DNA from: Oscarella lobularis
Taxonomy: Eukaryota > Porifera > Homoscleromorpha > Homosclerophorida > Oscarellidae
DNA length: 64,000 nucleotides
Assembly (NCBI RefSeq): GCF_947507565.1
Contig: NC_089189.1
Span: forward strand, 1,364,001 to 1,428,000
Direction: 5' to 3'
Shown here: positions 36,101 through 49,300 of the stretch, in pieces
How the letters are laid out: each line of letters opens with the position of its first letter
Position numbering within the stretch: the stretch's first letter is position 1
Position numbers and translations under genes: made by a program
The notes under the pieces: generated by a model
Told to the model about the DNA's origin: nothing
Database searches by the model: none
Seen by the model: only the letters and a program-made list of their open reading frames with translations

Positions 36101-39100
36101 AATCGCGTTTTGCTACTTGATCAGGACGGCTTCGTTAATCTCATTGCCGGCGTTGATTCTGATTGCGACTGCCGATCGTGCTCGTGCTTTTCCGGCGACG
36201 ACCAGGCATCGATTTTATCGAAGCTCTCTTTTCCGTCGGCTGTCGCTTTGTCACCCGACGGCGGTCGACTATACGTCGCTGATCAGGGTAATGTTCGTGT
36301 TAGGATGGCGCGCATTTCGCTTCCTACGGCATCGACAGGCGGTCACTACGTCATTCCGTCGGACGACGGTCAATTCGCATTTGTGTTTGACTTTACGGGT
36401 CGGCACATATCGACGGCGCTTGCCTCGTCGGGCGAAGTTATACAGACATTTGACTACGAGGACTTTGACACGTCGCGGGGCCGGCAAGGACTGTTGACGG
36501 CAATTCGCGACGCTTACAATAACTCGCTTATTGTTCGCCGCGCGTCGGACGGTCACGCTCTTGCACTCGAGTCGAGCTACGGCTATCGGACGACGCTTGA
36601 AATGAATAGCGACGGTTATCTGAGTCGAACCGTTGATTCTACTGGAACGGCTGTTCGCTTCTCGTATCAGGACTCCGATGGGTTGCTGGCATCAACTACA
36701 GACCCGCGAAATTTGGTGCACGCTTACCAATACGATGCATATGGTCGGCTGATTCGAGACAGGCAGCCGGACGGCGGTATGACGTTTGCATCGGCTGTGA
36801 AAATGGAGGCCAACGACAATCTAGTCGAAGTTCAATCGGAAACGGGACGCGGATACAGCGTTGAATTGACCAACGTTGGATCGGAGGCGCGGCAGATTGT
36901 TACCGAGTCAAGTGGAGCGAGGACTGTTTCCAAAGACTTGAGAGATGGATCGCAGTTTGTTTCGTACGAGGACGGCTCGAATACCGTTATAGAGACAGTG
37001 TCTCATCCGATATGGGGTCAACAGTTACCTGTTGTGTCTAAGATGACTTCAAGTCTTCCGTCTGGCCTTACTAAAGAGATAGTGTCAAGACGCTATGCAG
37101 ATTTAGCGACGAAGAACGATCCACTCTCCGTGACCAGATTTGGTCATACAATGTCGGTAAGATTAAAGCGTTCACGCGTAAGGCTAGAATAGCAATTCTG
37201 CTATGTTGATTAATTAGTCCCCTTATTTGATTCAGTTATTTTTTTACGACTTTGAGGCTTCTTTTTGACCCCAAAAGAACCCATTTTGTTTTTATAAAGG
37301 TTTCAGGGTCTGATCTCGTTCAAGTTGAGTACGTTAGATCAACGAAGACAAGAACTGTCAAGTATCTAAATGCTAACATGTGAGTTGTTCTGACAGTTAG
37401 GTCACGGGCTCTTTGGTGGTAAAGGCTGTTATTTCGTAGAGAAAGAAAATCAGTGTATAACAGATTCGATCAAGTAGTTGAGTTCGTGACGACAGCTACT
37501 GGTCTTTTTCCGACGAAGACGGCGTACAACCAGAACGGTCTCGTCAGCTCCCAGAGCCAGGGAAACTCCACGCGGGAGTTCAAATACATATCCTTTCTTT
37601 TGTACATGCTGCGTAAGTTTAATTCTTAATCTACTGCCTTTCCTTAACGGTATTTTATACGACCTGAATGGTAGAATCGTCGAGATGGTGCTAGAGGGAA
37701 GTATAGTGGCTACCTTTCTCTACAAACAGGGACAGGAAAAGGTAAAGTGTACCGGATTTGCAGAGATGCAGTTGTGATCAGGTAACTGTGCCTTAATTTA
37801 TTAGCCGAGTACTATGAGACTAGCAAGCGGGAGAAACTACACCTTCACCTACGACTCTTTTAATGAATTGGAAACAATAACGATGCCTAGCGGATCGGTC
37901 CATCGCCTAATATCGACCGTTGCACTTGGCGAAACGACAGCAGCGTACGCTGCTCCTAATCAGAACTCATCGTACGCTAATGTTTACGACATTGACGGCG
38001 ACCTAATTCTCGAACGCTATCCAAGCGGCAAGCGAGTCGTCCAACAGCGAATGGACGTCGGCGGTCGAATAGCAGAGTCGTCTTTTGACAATTTCGTCGT
38101 CGACTACTCGTACAACGACAGAACAGACCGAGTGTCGACGATCCATCGTCATCGCTCCGGACAACTTGGAGCAGTGTTAATCCAGTCGGGCGAAATAGAC
38201 GATTCGGACGAAATTCTTCAACCTCTCGTCGCTTCCGGAACGGCTACGATATCGTTTCAGTACGACGGTCGCTTGGTGACTCGTCAATCGGTCAACATGG
38301 CGAGCGACGATGGCGACGACCTTTCCGCTTCGTTTGCGTACACGTACGATTCTTCGGTTCGCTTGTCGTCGCGAACGCTGACGATAGACGATGGCAAACA
38401 GTCGACACTCGCCTACCAATACGACAGAGCAAATAGAATTACTCGTTTTGGCAACATCGTCGTTGATTACAGCCAACCGGGCGTGCAATCGCTCACCGAT
38501 TCTCGTTTTCGGTACAAAACTACATTTGACGGTCATGGGAAAATAAAGGAGCGTACCGTGACAGTGAACGGGAAGTCGGTCTACAGCATGAAACTTGAAT
38601 ACGGCAAACATCTTCGTATTCGTTCGAAGTCGCTGTCGTTTGGCGTCGGTGACTCAACGACGTACGAGTACAACTACGACGTTGACGGGCAATTGGTCGG
38701 CGTTGTAAAAGACGGTACGACCACGGAGCGTTATCTCTATGACGCTAACGGAAATAGAATTTCATGGACAGCTAATGAAGCGTCTTATTCTGCAACGTAC
38801 AACGATGTTGATCAGCTTACCGGTTTCAGCGGCAAAAATCATTATGACGTCGACGAGGACGGATTTTTGACGCGTAAGCGGGACTTGAGCTACAGTTACA
38901 GTTCGCAAGGAGAACTGACGTCGATCGTCGATCTTCTAACGGGGGGAGCGATTGGATTGTACGTCTACGACGGGCTCAATCGACGCGTTGTCTCGACTTC
39001 GAAGACAACAGGCCGCGTTACGAAGTACCTGTACGGCGATATGTCAAATCAACATCGCGTTACGCACGTTGTCACGGCAACGAAAGAGCTAATTTCATTG

Positions 39101-39937
39101 CACTACGATTTGACCGGTCATCTGATCGCCTTTGATCGTGACGCTCAGCGATACTACGTCGCCGCCGATCAGGTAGGCACGCCGTGGGCGGTGATTGACT
39201 CGTCAGGAGCGATCGTCAAACGGCTGTGTTATACGGCATACGGCGTCGTTCTAAGCGACACGAATTCGGCAGTTGACTCTTTGCTTGGCTTTGCCGGCGG
39301 GTTGAAGGATTCGGTTGCCGATCTCGTTCACTTTGCCTATCGGGATTACGACGCTGAGACAGGTCGATGGACGGCCCGCGATCCCAGTCTGTTCACAGCG
39401 AATCAGCCGAATTTGTATCAGTACGTTTTCAACGATCCTGTCAATTTTCTCGATCCCCTCGGCCTCTTTTGCATTGGCGGATCATTCTATTTCATAGTTG
39501 GCGGCGGTGCGGAGATCTGCTATGAGAACGGTCGGGCGTCAATTTGCGTCGAGAAAGGGTACGGTATCGGTTGGGACGTCGGCTTTGACGCGCAAAAGAA
39601 ACCGTCGCGTTCCAAGTTGAGTGTTTTCGGGGAAGCGGGTGCGAGCAAAGGATGGCTGTACGGCAGCGCGGGTGCGAAAATTGGCGGCGAATACGAGCTG
39701 ACCAAGCCACCGCCGTGCGAGGGTCGAGGCAGCTGGGGCGTTTCTGCGGGTGTAGCCGCTGGGTATCCTACTCCAATTGGTCTCGTTGGCGTTGGTGTTC
39801 AAGGATCTTACGGAAGTTCGGGTAGTAGTTGGAGCGTTGTCGGAGGGGCTTCGGGAGGAGGAAAAACAATTCCGGGTAAAATTGGGTTTGGAGCGCAGGG
39901 GAAAGTTGGACTTCGTGGCTGCGTCGGATCCAAATGA
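30162..39937 (+). CDS. TENM-like: A2: teneurin-like type II transmembrane protein, complete
   Basis: Exons: 30162-30378, 30705-31407, 31459-31688, 31744-31839, 31887-31982, 32032-32136, 32198-32290, 32358-32450, 32508-32615, 32671-32712, 32767-32968, 33023-33287, 33344-33499, 33558-33926, 33981-34208, 34280-34574, 34624-34910, 34964-35039, 35091-35217, 35274-35434, 35481-35629, 35687-37156, 37300-37379, 37440-37587, 37661-37741, 37805-39937. Sum 8,010 bp, 2,669 residues. Cytoplasmic 1-50; membrane 51-72; Thr/Pro stalk to about 225; conserved beta-rich region and furin-like NRRRRRAV near 306; seven EGF repeats (about 355-580), all with six cysteines; DPDCC region about 585-625; transthyretin-like 662-750; FN-plug-like to about 1195; NHL propeller to about 1590; YD shell to about 2500; Rhs core ending in DPLG near 2510; Gly-rich tail of about 158 residues. 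The tail lacks the GHH toxin-like signature of vertebrate teneurins. Known teneurins mediate cell-cell adhesion; the ligand here is unknown. Confidence 0.95.
30379..30704 (+). other. First intron of A2
   Basis: This 326-bp intron joins the membrane-anchor exon to the stalk exon, matching the long first introns of A1 and A3. It contains one possible cassette exon (30480-30578), described separately. Confidence 0.7.
30480..30578 (+). other. Possible 99-bp cassette exon in A2 stalk
   Basis: It is flanked by CTCACTCAG and CTCC|GTAATC and is open in the phase set by exon 1. It keeps phase 1 at both ends and would add 33 residues rich in Pro, Thr and Ser (SSVQGVPPTTPTPTASESS). The flanking exons also join in frame without it, so it would be optional. 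Confidence 0.4.
30774..31135 (+). repeat. Degenerate minisatellite encoding the A2 Thr/Pro stalk
   Basis: Imperfect repeats encode variants of S-F-K-L-P-T-T-Y-x-P-T-x-E-S-P-T-T-H followed by E-P-S-T-M-P. This mucin-like stretch is probably O-glycosylated and spaces the EGF region from the membrane. A1 and A3 have shorter, different stalks. Confidence 0.85.
31983..32031 (+). other. GC-AG intron in A2 (between EGF exons)
   Basis: Donor GAAACAG|GCAAGAG, acceptor TTGCCTAG. Same position as the A1 GC-AG intron at 5020; A3 has GT here. Confidence 0.8.
33927..33980 (+). other. GC-AG intron in A2 (exon 14/15 of the A1 numbering)
   Basis: Donor TCAAAG|GCAAGG, acceptor TTTTTAG. Conserved GC donor in A1 and A3. 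Confidence 0.85.
35630..35686 (+). other. GC-AG intron in A2 (exon 21/22), in-frame if retained
   Basis: Donor GAAAG|GCGAGC, acceptor TTCTGCAG. At 57 bp with no stop codon, retention would insert 19 residues. The homologous introns shift the frame in A1 and hold a stop in A3, so splicing is the better model. Confidence 0.75.
37588..37660 (+). other. U12-type AT-AC intron in A2
   Basis: This 73-bp intron starts with the full consensus ATATCCTTT and ends TTATAC. The branch site TTCCTTAAC lies at 37640-37648, with the branch A 13 bases from the 3' end. Splicing yields K-Y-D-L-N-G-R-I-V-E, a perfect YD repeat. A GTAAGT inside the intron has no usable acceptor. Confidence 0.93.
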
Positions 39938-40048
39938 TGGCTTTTAGTTCTTTTGAGTATGCGTGATGTTAGGTTTGATTTCAATTTTTTCTTTGTTCTT
40001 TTTTCTTTTATCTGTTGTCGCTGTACTCTGCGTCATGTTGTGTAATAG

Positions 40049-40054
40049 AATAAA
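40049..40054 (+). terminator. Poly(A) signal of A2
   Basis: A canonical AATAAA lies 112 bp after the A2 stop codon on the sense strand. Confidence 0.65.
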
Positions 40055-40220
40055 ACCAAAATTGGGGTTTCGAATAGAAGCCGCGGCTTCAATTCGATTG
40101 AGGCGTGAATATGTGGGAAGTTTTCTTTTTCCTTGAAGAAAAGGACCTCCAAATGAGTAAGTACGTAAGCCTTCTATTAGTTGATTATCTATCGTCGGGA
40201 GACACGTCTTTCTAAATGCA

Positions 40221-40226
40221 TTTATT
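40221..40226 (-). terminator. Poly(A) signal of B3
   Basis: TTTATT on the plus strand is AATAAA on the minus strand, about 165 bp downstream of the B3 stop codon. Confidence 0.6.
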
Positions 40227-40389
40227 CCCCGGATAACCCAAAAAGCACATGGCAGAGAACTACACCTGCGAATGCGGACGAAGGAGCGTTTCCGCGGATT
40301 ATAGCGAAACAATAAGTACACAGAGTGATATAACCTACCCTTAATTTAAAATTTCCATCATGATAGAAAGAGAAATTACCTTTTGTTCC

Positions 40390-43300
40390 CTAATTTCGCT
40401 TCAGAGCTACCGACGTCGACTTGTAGGCCAGTGTGAGCATCATTCCGCCTCCTCCGTTTACCGTTACGGCATCAAAGGTTCCTGCCGCCGCGCCAGAACC
40501 GAAAGTCAAAATAGGGGGACCTTCTTCTCCCGGAAGCAAAGCGTCTGTCGCGTTCCACACGACGTGCACAGTTCCAGCAAGCAAAACACTCGTAGCTTGC
40601 GTACAATCGAGCAGGGAGCTCACAAACCGACCTTCGTTTTCAATTACGGTCACCGTAAGGGTTCCTACAGAACTCTGACTGAAAGACGATCCGCTGCCCA
40701 GAGTGAGTGGTCGAACGCCGGAAGATTGCAACGTTCCCGCGTTGACGAAAGTGCCCGAGATTGCACCGAAGCCCACAATCAGTCCCCGATTTGTCATCGT
40801 CTTGCTAATCTTCAACGTCGCGCCGTCCAACGAAATTGTTCCCGTATTTTGAATATCGACCGAAATGGACAGTGCGGCATTTGCGACGGACAGGAGCCCT
40901 TTGTTGTTCACGTGACCGCTTCCTCTAAGTTGCAATACCGTTTGGAAATTGTCAGTGACGGCAATCATTGAGCTGTTTGTATCAACGAGCAGCTCTCCCG
41001 AGACTGTCAGGGCGCCAGCTTTCCATTTGATAACTCCGCGATTGATCAGAGTCAAATCACTATTGATCTGCTTAGTTCCCGATCCGTCAATTAGGAGAAG
41101 ACCTTCGTTGACGAAAAAGTCCTCTTTGCATTCAAGTGGCGTCAGCACGCGGCTCGATTGAGGACTGTAAGCTGTGCAAGCGCCTGACGACGACGAAGAG
41201 AGAGCGCCGGTCGTCCAAGTACACGTTCTCGTGGAGAAAAGCGGGCCATCGATGGCGACGTTTGACGCAACGGTCCAATCGACGTTCACGCGACCGCCGA
41301 CGCGAAGGTTGGAGACCGTTCCAAGTCGATCAGGACCGTTGAGTGCTGATCCGTCCACTAACCACGGCGACGACGTCAAGTCGATTTGTCCTGACTCAAT
41401 TTGAAGAAGTTTGTAATTACGAAAGTTCGTCGCCAATTGACACGTTTCGTTCTCGTGCAGTCGACACGTCAAGACGCCGAGATTTTCGACGATGCCGGCG
41501 CCGACGATTCGTCCCTCGCCGACGATCGTTACTCTCCCCGTTTTTTCGTTTCGCAGTCGACCGTTTGTGGACACGTCTACGGAGTCTTTAAGGAGAAAAT
41601 CACCGAAATTTTGCACTTGATTTGCTATGCTAAACGATTGGCTAATCGAGCTAAACTCCGTCGTCATGCGACCGGTTTCCGCTATGACGACGATTCCCGA
41701 ACCGGTTATTGATCCGCTTACGAGCAACAGGTCGCTCGTCACGTTGGCCATTCCGTCGACTTGCATTGGGCCGCCATTGATTGTTACCGTGGCGACAAAC
41801 GTCGCGCCGACGACGTTGCGAGGGATTTCGATTCTGCCGCCCGTCGACACCGTCAGCGGTAAAACGAACGGACTCGGCGACGCTAAATGGAGAACCCCGC
41901 CCGAAACAATTTCCATTGACCCTCGTCCGACGATGATTTCAGGTCGACATTGGAACCTGTTGCCGCCGACGAGAAGTCGCGCTCCTTCAGCGACGTACAC
42001 GCGACCGCCCGTACCGTTGCACAGACCGCCGCGGTTCAGTCGAAACTGGCCGACGTCGACGGACACTTGACCGCCCGTGTTCACGAGTTGAGCCTCTAAG
42101 GTGAACACTTCGAGCGAACCGCTCGTTTCGACGACGAGTCGTCCGTAGTTGAGCAGAGTCGAAGTGCCGCCGATGCGCCCGATCGTTAGGGTCGTCGTGC
42201 CGTAGCGACTGTTTACCAGTCGGGCGTCCTGTTCGAGATATAGACCCGACGACGACGACGACGACGAAACGACTGCTTGCATGCGAGTAATGAGGTCGGC
42301 TCGCCGGACGATGCACGTTCCACTTGACGAGGCAACTGTGAGAGCGTCCGTTACGTTGACAAAGAAGTATCGTCCGGGCTTTGACGTGTCGGCGTCGATG
42401 GTGCCGCGACTGAAAATGAATTGGCCGACTGTGAGTAGCGCTCGCGACTTTGGACGACCGCCTTTGAATGTCGACGACGACAACATGAGGAGTTGGCCAA
42501 TTTGAAATTGTTGGGGAACAACGACCGTTCCACCTGACAGCGTCGCTTTCAGAATTCGAGTGGACGCGTTGAAGCGAACGAAACCGTAGGAAGAGACGCG
42601 TAGGAGAGAGAAAGGGCGCAATTTGACCTCTTCGTGTATGAAGACGTTACCGCCACTGACGACGAGCTGCGAGAAGGTGACGTTGGAAGAATTTGCGAAA
42701 ATGCTCAGACGGCCCGATGTCACGTACACGACACTGTCAGCGTTGCAGTTTATGACGGCACTGTCGTCAAAGGTGTGATCGCTACCACTGAATTGAATAG
42801 ACGTTTCTGGTTCGAGTTGTAAGCCGCTATTTTGGTGCGACGAGCGATGCAGCAGCTGGATTTGGCCGCTTTTAACTGCAATCCAACCGTTGTTGTCAAA
42901 CTCCGGGTTGAAAAACACTTTACCTCCGCCAACGTCAACGATGAAAGTGCCGTTGTTGACAAACTTGCCGTTCACATTGTAGACCTTTGTTCCCGCCGAG
43001 TCAAGAACGAAAGTACCGTCGCTGACAAGTGTTGCTCTTCGCAACGTCAAGTAGGCGAACGTTTCAGTGAGTGTAGCTCGTTTTTTGAACACGACCGTTC
43101 CGTCTTCTATCGTTGTATAGCCGGCCTTTGTAAGTCGAGCGAGACAATTTACAACGAACCACGGCGACGATTTTCCGCGAGCCTTAATCCTTCCCGAGAG
43201 CCAGTGGAACTCGTTTACGTCGACAAAACCGTTGTCACTGGTTTGAACCACATAGCTGTTTTCCATGTATAGACGAGATGCTCGAAGTCGAGCCTTTAGT

Positions 43301-46300
43301 TCAACGGTTCCAGACGAAAGTCTCATCTCCGTTCGGACAAGCAGTCCCATGAGCGTGTTGACGCGGAGTGTTCCAGAACTTACAGATAACGAGTTAAAAG
43401 TTGGTTTCTGCGTGGCTGTATCAAGGTTAAGCGTGGATGTCAATAGAACGCTCGAATCAGCGAAAGATACGTTGGACGTCGGAGCAAAGGTAGTTGTACC
43501 ACGGAGCTGCACAGAGGGACCTGGGGCGGCGTCGAACGTTCCGTTGTGAACACTTGTGCCTGAAAGTCTCAATGTTCCCTTTACAACGCTTAGACGACCG
43601 TTGTTTGTTACATCAACGTTCATTGTGATAAAGGCGAGTTCTCCGCCGCAACGCAATTCGCCATCAATTAGAATCTCGCTCCCACTTTGGCCGTTGAACG
43701 TTTGCGACGTCAAGACGCTTACAATGGCGTAGGATGCGATGTCGATTACTGCACCGTTGTACAAGTTGAAGTAGTTATTTCCTCCAAAAATGGCCGAGTT
43801 TTCTATGACGAAATGGACACTGTCGAGCGACTGAGAGCTGCCGTGAACAAACAAGTGATCGGCGACGGTAAATGTTCGCTTTCCTTCTACTCTGGCGCTT
43901 GTTCCCCATATGAAAGTCGTCACTCGAACGTCATTGTCGCCCCTCATCTTCGCCGAGTGCCCTGACAGCTCCAATACGCCTATCGTCAGCAGACTTCCCC
44001 CGGAGGTAGCAGTGAACGTTCCCTGAGTGTTAACAAAATATTCGATGTGGCTCTTGTCATTGGTTGTAAGAAAGATCCTCGGCCACAGCCCCGTCAGCTG
44101 TGTTAGCTCGACCCGACTCAAATTTACATAAGTCGACGACATACGCAACGTTCCTCCAGACACGCGTACAGTGCCGAAAAATCCTCTCGACGTGGAAAGA
44201 ACTGAGAAAATGCTCACCGTACCTTGTTCAACTTGAAGCGTTCCGCTTCCGCTAATTGTTGTCGTGTTGGCAAACTCAAAGTGAAACGATGTATCAACGA
44301 TAAATTTGCTTGAAGCCAGAGGAATGCTTATGCTTCCCGAGTTCCAGCCGCCTTTGGGGCCGGAAAAGCGAGCGATTCCTCGGACATTCAGTTCGTTAAG
44401 ATTCTCAAAGGCAGTTCCGACGTCAACAGTGTACCCGTGATGAACAGTTATGCGACCGCGATTGATTAACGCTCCAGATCCTCTCGGCGAGAAAATGTGC
44501 GGCAAATCGTACATGTCTGCATCTCCTTCAACAACGAAACGACCATCAACTTTTAGAGTGTATCGAGTGTCAAAAGTGGCAGCTCCTTGAACAATAACAG
44601 AGCCAATGCCTGCGTATCTGCTCCATGCACCTCCTACGACTTGGAGAGTTGAGCTGCTTAAGAGTGTTATACTTGTGTTTGAGTTTGCCATAAGCAAACT
44701 GCCGGAATTCCATTTCAATGACTTTTCAATTGCGCAATTCTGAAGGCATTTCAGCGATCCATATCGTTCCAAGTACACGACGCCGAGTGAAGGCAATAAA
44801 GGGCTGACGTCAAGAACAACAGACGCCCAAGACTGTATTTCTAACTGGCCAGAAAGAGCAACTTGGTTGCCAGCGATTTCAAGCGAGTTGCGCGACGACG
44901 AAAGAACAGCGATAACGCTATTGGGATCGGAGAAAATCTTTCCTTGCCACAAGTTTCTACCGGACAGATAAAGACGAGAGCCGTCCAAGACTTCGATCTT
45001 ACCCGTAGACACCGATCCTGAAATCCAAGCATTGCCATCAAAACTGCAGTTACCATTGTTAAGAAGGTGAATACCGACGACGTGCCCAGTGCTTCGCGTT
45101 AGCGATCGTTTGAGGGTACGGAAGACGAGCGTGCCATTGTTGGCTATCCGTCCCCCGCTTCCGGTTAGAAAAGGCTTGCTTGTTGTTGTTATTGCTGCGT
45201 GCGCCGCTTTCTCTACGACTATTTTTGCTCCGTTAACGAAAGACTTTGAGTCCGTGCCGTGTAGAAACATTTCGTTTCTTAGCACGAGTTGAACAGATGA
45301 GACGTAGGCGTAGTCGACGTCGCAATACTCGTTGACTCGCAACGTCGGCTGGCCCGAGATTTTGTAGAAAGCACTGCCGTATCTTTCGAACGAAAGAACG
45401 TCGACGTCGTGAGTTTGGTCGGACAGTCGAACTGTTGAACGCGAACGGGAGACGCGAGCACGCTTGGCAGAAAGTCTGCCTATGGCCGTCAGAGTTGCGT
45501 AATAGCCGACGCTCAAGTAGTCAAATCGAATCTCACGGTGCGTTGTTACTGCGCAGCTCGAAGCTGTTAGCGACTTAACTTGTCCTGTTGTGTTCAATGT
45601 CAGTTCTCCTCCGTAGATGGAAATGCTGCTTATCGGGACAGCCAGTGTGCCGTTGATGACAACCTTTGAATTCGATCTTATCTCGAGCGCACCGTATACG
45701 GTTAAATGCGACGTCGACTCAAAAACGCTTGATCCACCTCGCACAGTGAGCGTCGAAGTTGAACGAATCAAACATTCATTGCGGTTGGTGATGCCTCCGT
45801 CCAAAAAAATTTGTTCGCTAGTGAATTCAACTAGACCTTCATTGACCAGAGGAACGTCAATTTCAAGTGTTGTTACGGAGGCGACGTCAAAATGCGAACC
45901 CGATGCCACTATAAAGCGCGACGCTCCTGTCATGCGAATAGCCAAGTAACGTCGATAGTCATTGCCGCTGCCGGCTTCGATTGTTGAACCACTGAAAGAC
46001 ACGAAGTTGATGAACGAGAGTCGTTTCTCTTCCCAATACGAATATTTCGACGGTCGCAAATAAAGTGGGCCCTGTACGTTCCACTGCGAAGTAGGAGACG
46101 AACTCGAGATCTCTCCCTTAATCCAGTGCATGATGTCCGTCACGTTGACGTTGCCACCCACGGAAACCAAACCATCGGTTAAAGTGAATTTTCTGAACGT
46201 CATGGAGGCGGTCAGAGTAAGGGTAGCTAAATTCTCGACTACAGGTACATCGAGCTGCGCTCCACTTTCAACTGTTACGCTGCTCGTGAATGACAATCCG

Positions 46301-49300
46301 CCAAAGCCCGAAACATTGGCGTTTGAGCCGAAAACTGCTGTGGTGGTCGTGAGAAAGCCTCCGGTTCTTATTTCTACTGTTCCATTGATGACAGCTGACG
46401 TCAGCTGCAATTTTGTATCACGTTCAATGATTATCAGTCCCGTGTGGTTCAGCTGGGATGCTATGTAAAGGGACAGTACTCTCGATGCAATGCAAATTGT
46501 TCCATTGTTAATAATTTGCGATACTCCTTGTCCAAAGTTTTTTTCTGCGTATAACGACAACGAGGCGTTTGATAGAACGCGGAAGACCTTGTTTGTACCA
46601 AAATAGACTGTTCCTTGGGAATGATACGCTTTGCCGTACAAACCAACGTCGGCGTTAAGAGTTTTCACGGTTGAACCTTCAAAAACGAATGATCCGTGGA
46701 CATTCAATTGCCCACCTCCGGTCAACGATGACCCGGTCCAAAGAATCGTCCCGTATATGACAGCCTCGCCTGTCCATTTGAGAGAGTTTTGTACAGATAT
46801 AACAGCTCCTTCAAAAACAGTCAAATTTACTGTTGTCACTCCATGACGGATGCTGAGCTCTGGTTGCTGATTTGCGCTCGATATTCCACCCACGGTCAAC
46901 GATTGGACCTTCACAGTGTCTGAAGTCTGAACGACGAGTCGTCTTGGAATACTAATGAAAGCGTGACTGCTTGCATTGGGAACGCGTCCCGCACTCCACG
47001 ACTTATTGTCTCCCCACATGCCGTTGCCTCTACTTTTCCAATACAAGTGTACGCCGCTTTGGCCTCTCCCGGGACATGCGTCCGTTATTTTCAGGCATGA
47101 GTCGGCAGATGCGCACCAGTGGCACGTAGACTGATTGTTGCACGGTTTCTCTAACGGGAAAACTTTGCATGCAGTCTCTAAGATTGGAAAATCAAGAGAT
47201 GGCTAGACTCAGCTTATTTTCTATATGCTAACCTGACGAGCACTGAGCGGCGGCCAAAGTCCACGTTTGACAAGATTTTCCTGGGCTTTTATCATACGAC
47301 GTTTTTGGTACACAAGTACCGCCATCAAAAAACCATACGCACTTGCTATCCTGAAGGCAGGCAACGCAACTGGCGTGAGAGCAGTTGTCGCCTGCGGAAG
47401 AAAGCCTTCAATTCATAACATAAGAGAAACTGAAGCGATGCATACCTGCAACCTTCAGTTTTGAGTCTGAAAGACCTGCTGCAATTCTGGTGTTACCGTT
47501 GAGCTTGAGCCCGCCGATACCCGGAAACGAGAACGCGCCACCTGTCCATCGAGCGAAACCGTTGACGACGACTGCTTCGGAGCATTCAAGCGTCCCGTCG
47601 CTCATTTCCAAAACGTTTATGGCCAACGCTGTTGCAAGTTTTAGTGTTCCACCGGAAATATTCACGCGTTCAATGCAAACGGAAGTTCGTATGTTAATAA
47701 TGCCACCAGACTGAACTGAAATTGCGTTTAGGACTGCCGATGTGTAATTCCACAGAACTGTTGTCGTTCTGACTTCGACCGCTCCCTGGATGTTGATATC
47801 TGATTCGGCGCTGCTGATGTGCTGATTGCTCGTGTACATAAGGCTGCTACCTTTGTTGACTACTACACTGCCTCTGTCATCACTACTGCCCCTTAGTTCG
47901 AGGTCGCCGGTCTTCACTTCGACCGTCCCAAAATTTCTAAAGTAAATGTTGACGATGGCGAACTTCTGCTGAACCATTTCAATGCGCATTCGACCGTTAT
48001 TTACTAACTCGCCGTCGTTTGCCGATGCCGGATTGCCTCCGTTGATTCGAACGTATGTCGACTGGAACGTGGCTGTAGCCGAAGAAGCAATCGTTAGCGT
48101 CGACTGCTTTTTCACGTCTATGGTACCGAAGTGAAACGTCGCAGTCTTTACTACGGTCATTTCGCAGTTGACGAGCTGCTTTGACGAATCTGTTGGAATT
48201 TCTAAATTGAAGACGGTGACAGAAGCTCGCTGATCGGAAGACGACCCAAACGTTCCGCTGCGAAATACCAGCGTATCAACGTGCGACGAACTGCCGCGGA
48301 TAGTGGACGACCCGTCGACTGCGAGGCGATGAATGTGAAGGAATGGCTGAAGGCGAACGCTAGACGACTGTTCTAGCAGCAGAGAAGTTATTGTAACGTT
48401 GTTCTGACCAGAAATCGACAGGGTGGCACCACTAATTCGGACGTTGGCGAGGAGAGCGCGGCGGTTTGTGTTATTGGTACTCAGATCAATTTCTCCATTT
48501 GAAACGTATAGTTGACACGTGTCACAGAACTCTTCGGCGTTGATTTGACTTCTTCTGCTGCCCTTTATCTCGAGCTTCGACTCTTTGCCTACGATGGAAA
48601 AGCTGCCCTTCGACTTAACGTCTACTTGTTGAAGCGCCAAAAGGTTCAGTCGAGCTGTTGTCTTAATTTTTCCATTGTTTAAAATTGGAAGACTTACCAC
48701 CGCTTTAGTTGAAAGGCTCACGGTTTCAATTATTCCCTCGTTAATAATGATTGATGAAGAAGAAAGAGGGTCTTGAGAGAACGATACGTAGTGTCGAAGA
48801 GTTAGATTGCCTCCCTGAGAAACTCTCAGTGTCGACTTTTCGGCGAGTATCACGGCTGTATTTTGATACATTCCCTCAATTGATGACTTGCCATGAAGAG
48901 ATAAGGACGAGCTTCGCATCGTAGTTGATTTTTCCAAATTTGTCTTTCCCATTGAGCTCACGCTGACTTGAATCAAACTGCCGCCGAAAAACGTGAACTT
49001 GTTTCTAATGGCAATGTTTGTACGGCCCGTTTTTTCACCCAGCAGCGTTCCATCAGTTATCTTCAGCTCTTCACAAGAGAAGTTCCCTTTGACTTTTACT
49101 GTTGACTGCGATTCAATTGCTAAAGCTTTGGCCTTAAACATTTCCGTCCCGTTTTTGTCGATTTCAAGCGTTCCGCGGCTGGTAACCGACAGTGTGCCTT
49201 CTCCTGCTACGGAGCAAGAAAAGTGGGCCAGCCCGGCTATTTGCAATTCAGCTGCATGATCTATGCTGATAGATCCGTTTATTTGGCACAGGACGGTTCC

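Larger units (their letters stand above)
15500..39937. repeat. Tandem unit 2: B2/A2 divergent gene pair
   Basis: This is the only complete unit in the window. The same pair, orientation and exon structure recur as B1/A1 on the left and B3/A3 on the right, so the pair was duplicated as one block. Confidence 0.9.
39938..40389. other. Convergent 3' region between A2 and B3
   Basis: This 452-bp stretch separates the facing stop codons of A2 and B3. It contains one poly(A) signal for each strand and no credible coding sequence. Patches near 40225-40290 match the region downstream of B2. Confidence 0.7.

Noticed and set aside
38177-38611. Long antisense ORF under the YD region of A2, also seen under A3 at 63030-63368
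   Set aside because: It mirrors the biased codons of a conserved coding region and has no recognisable domain.
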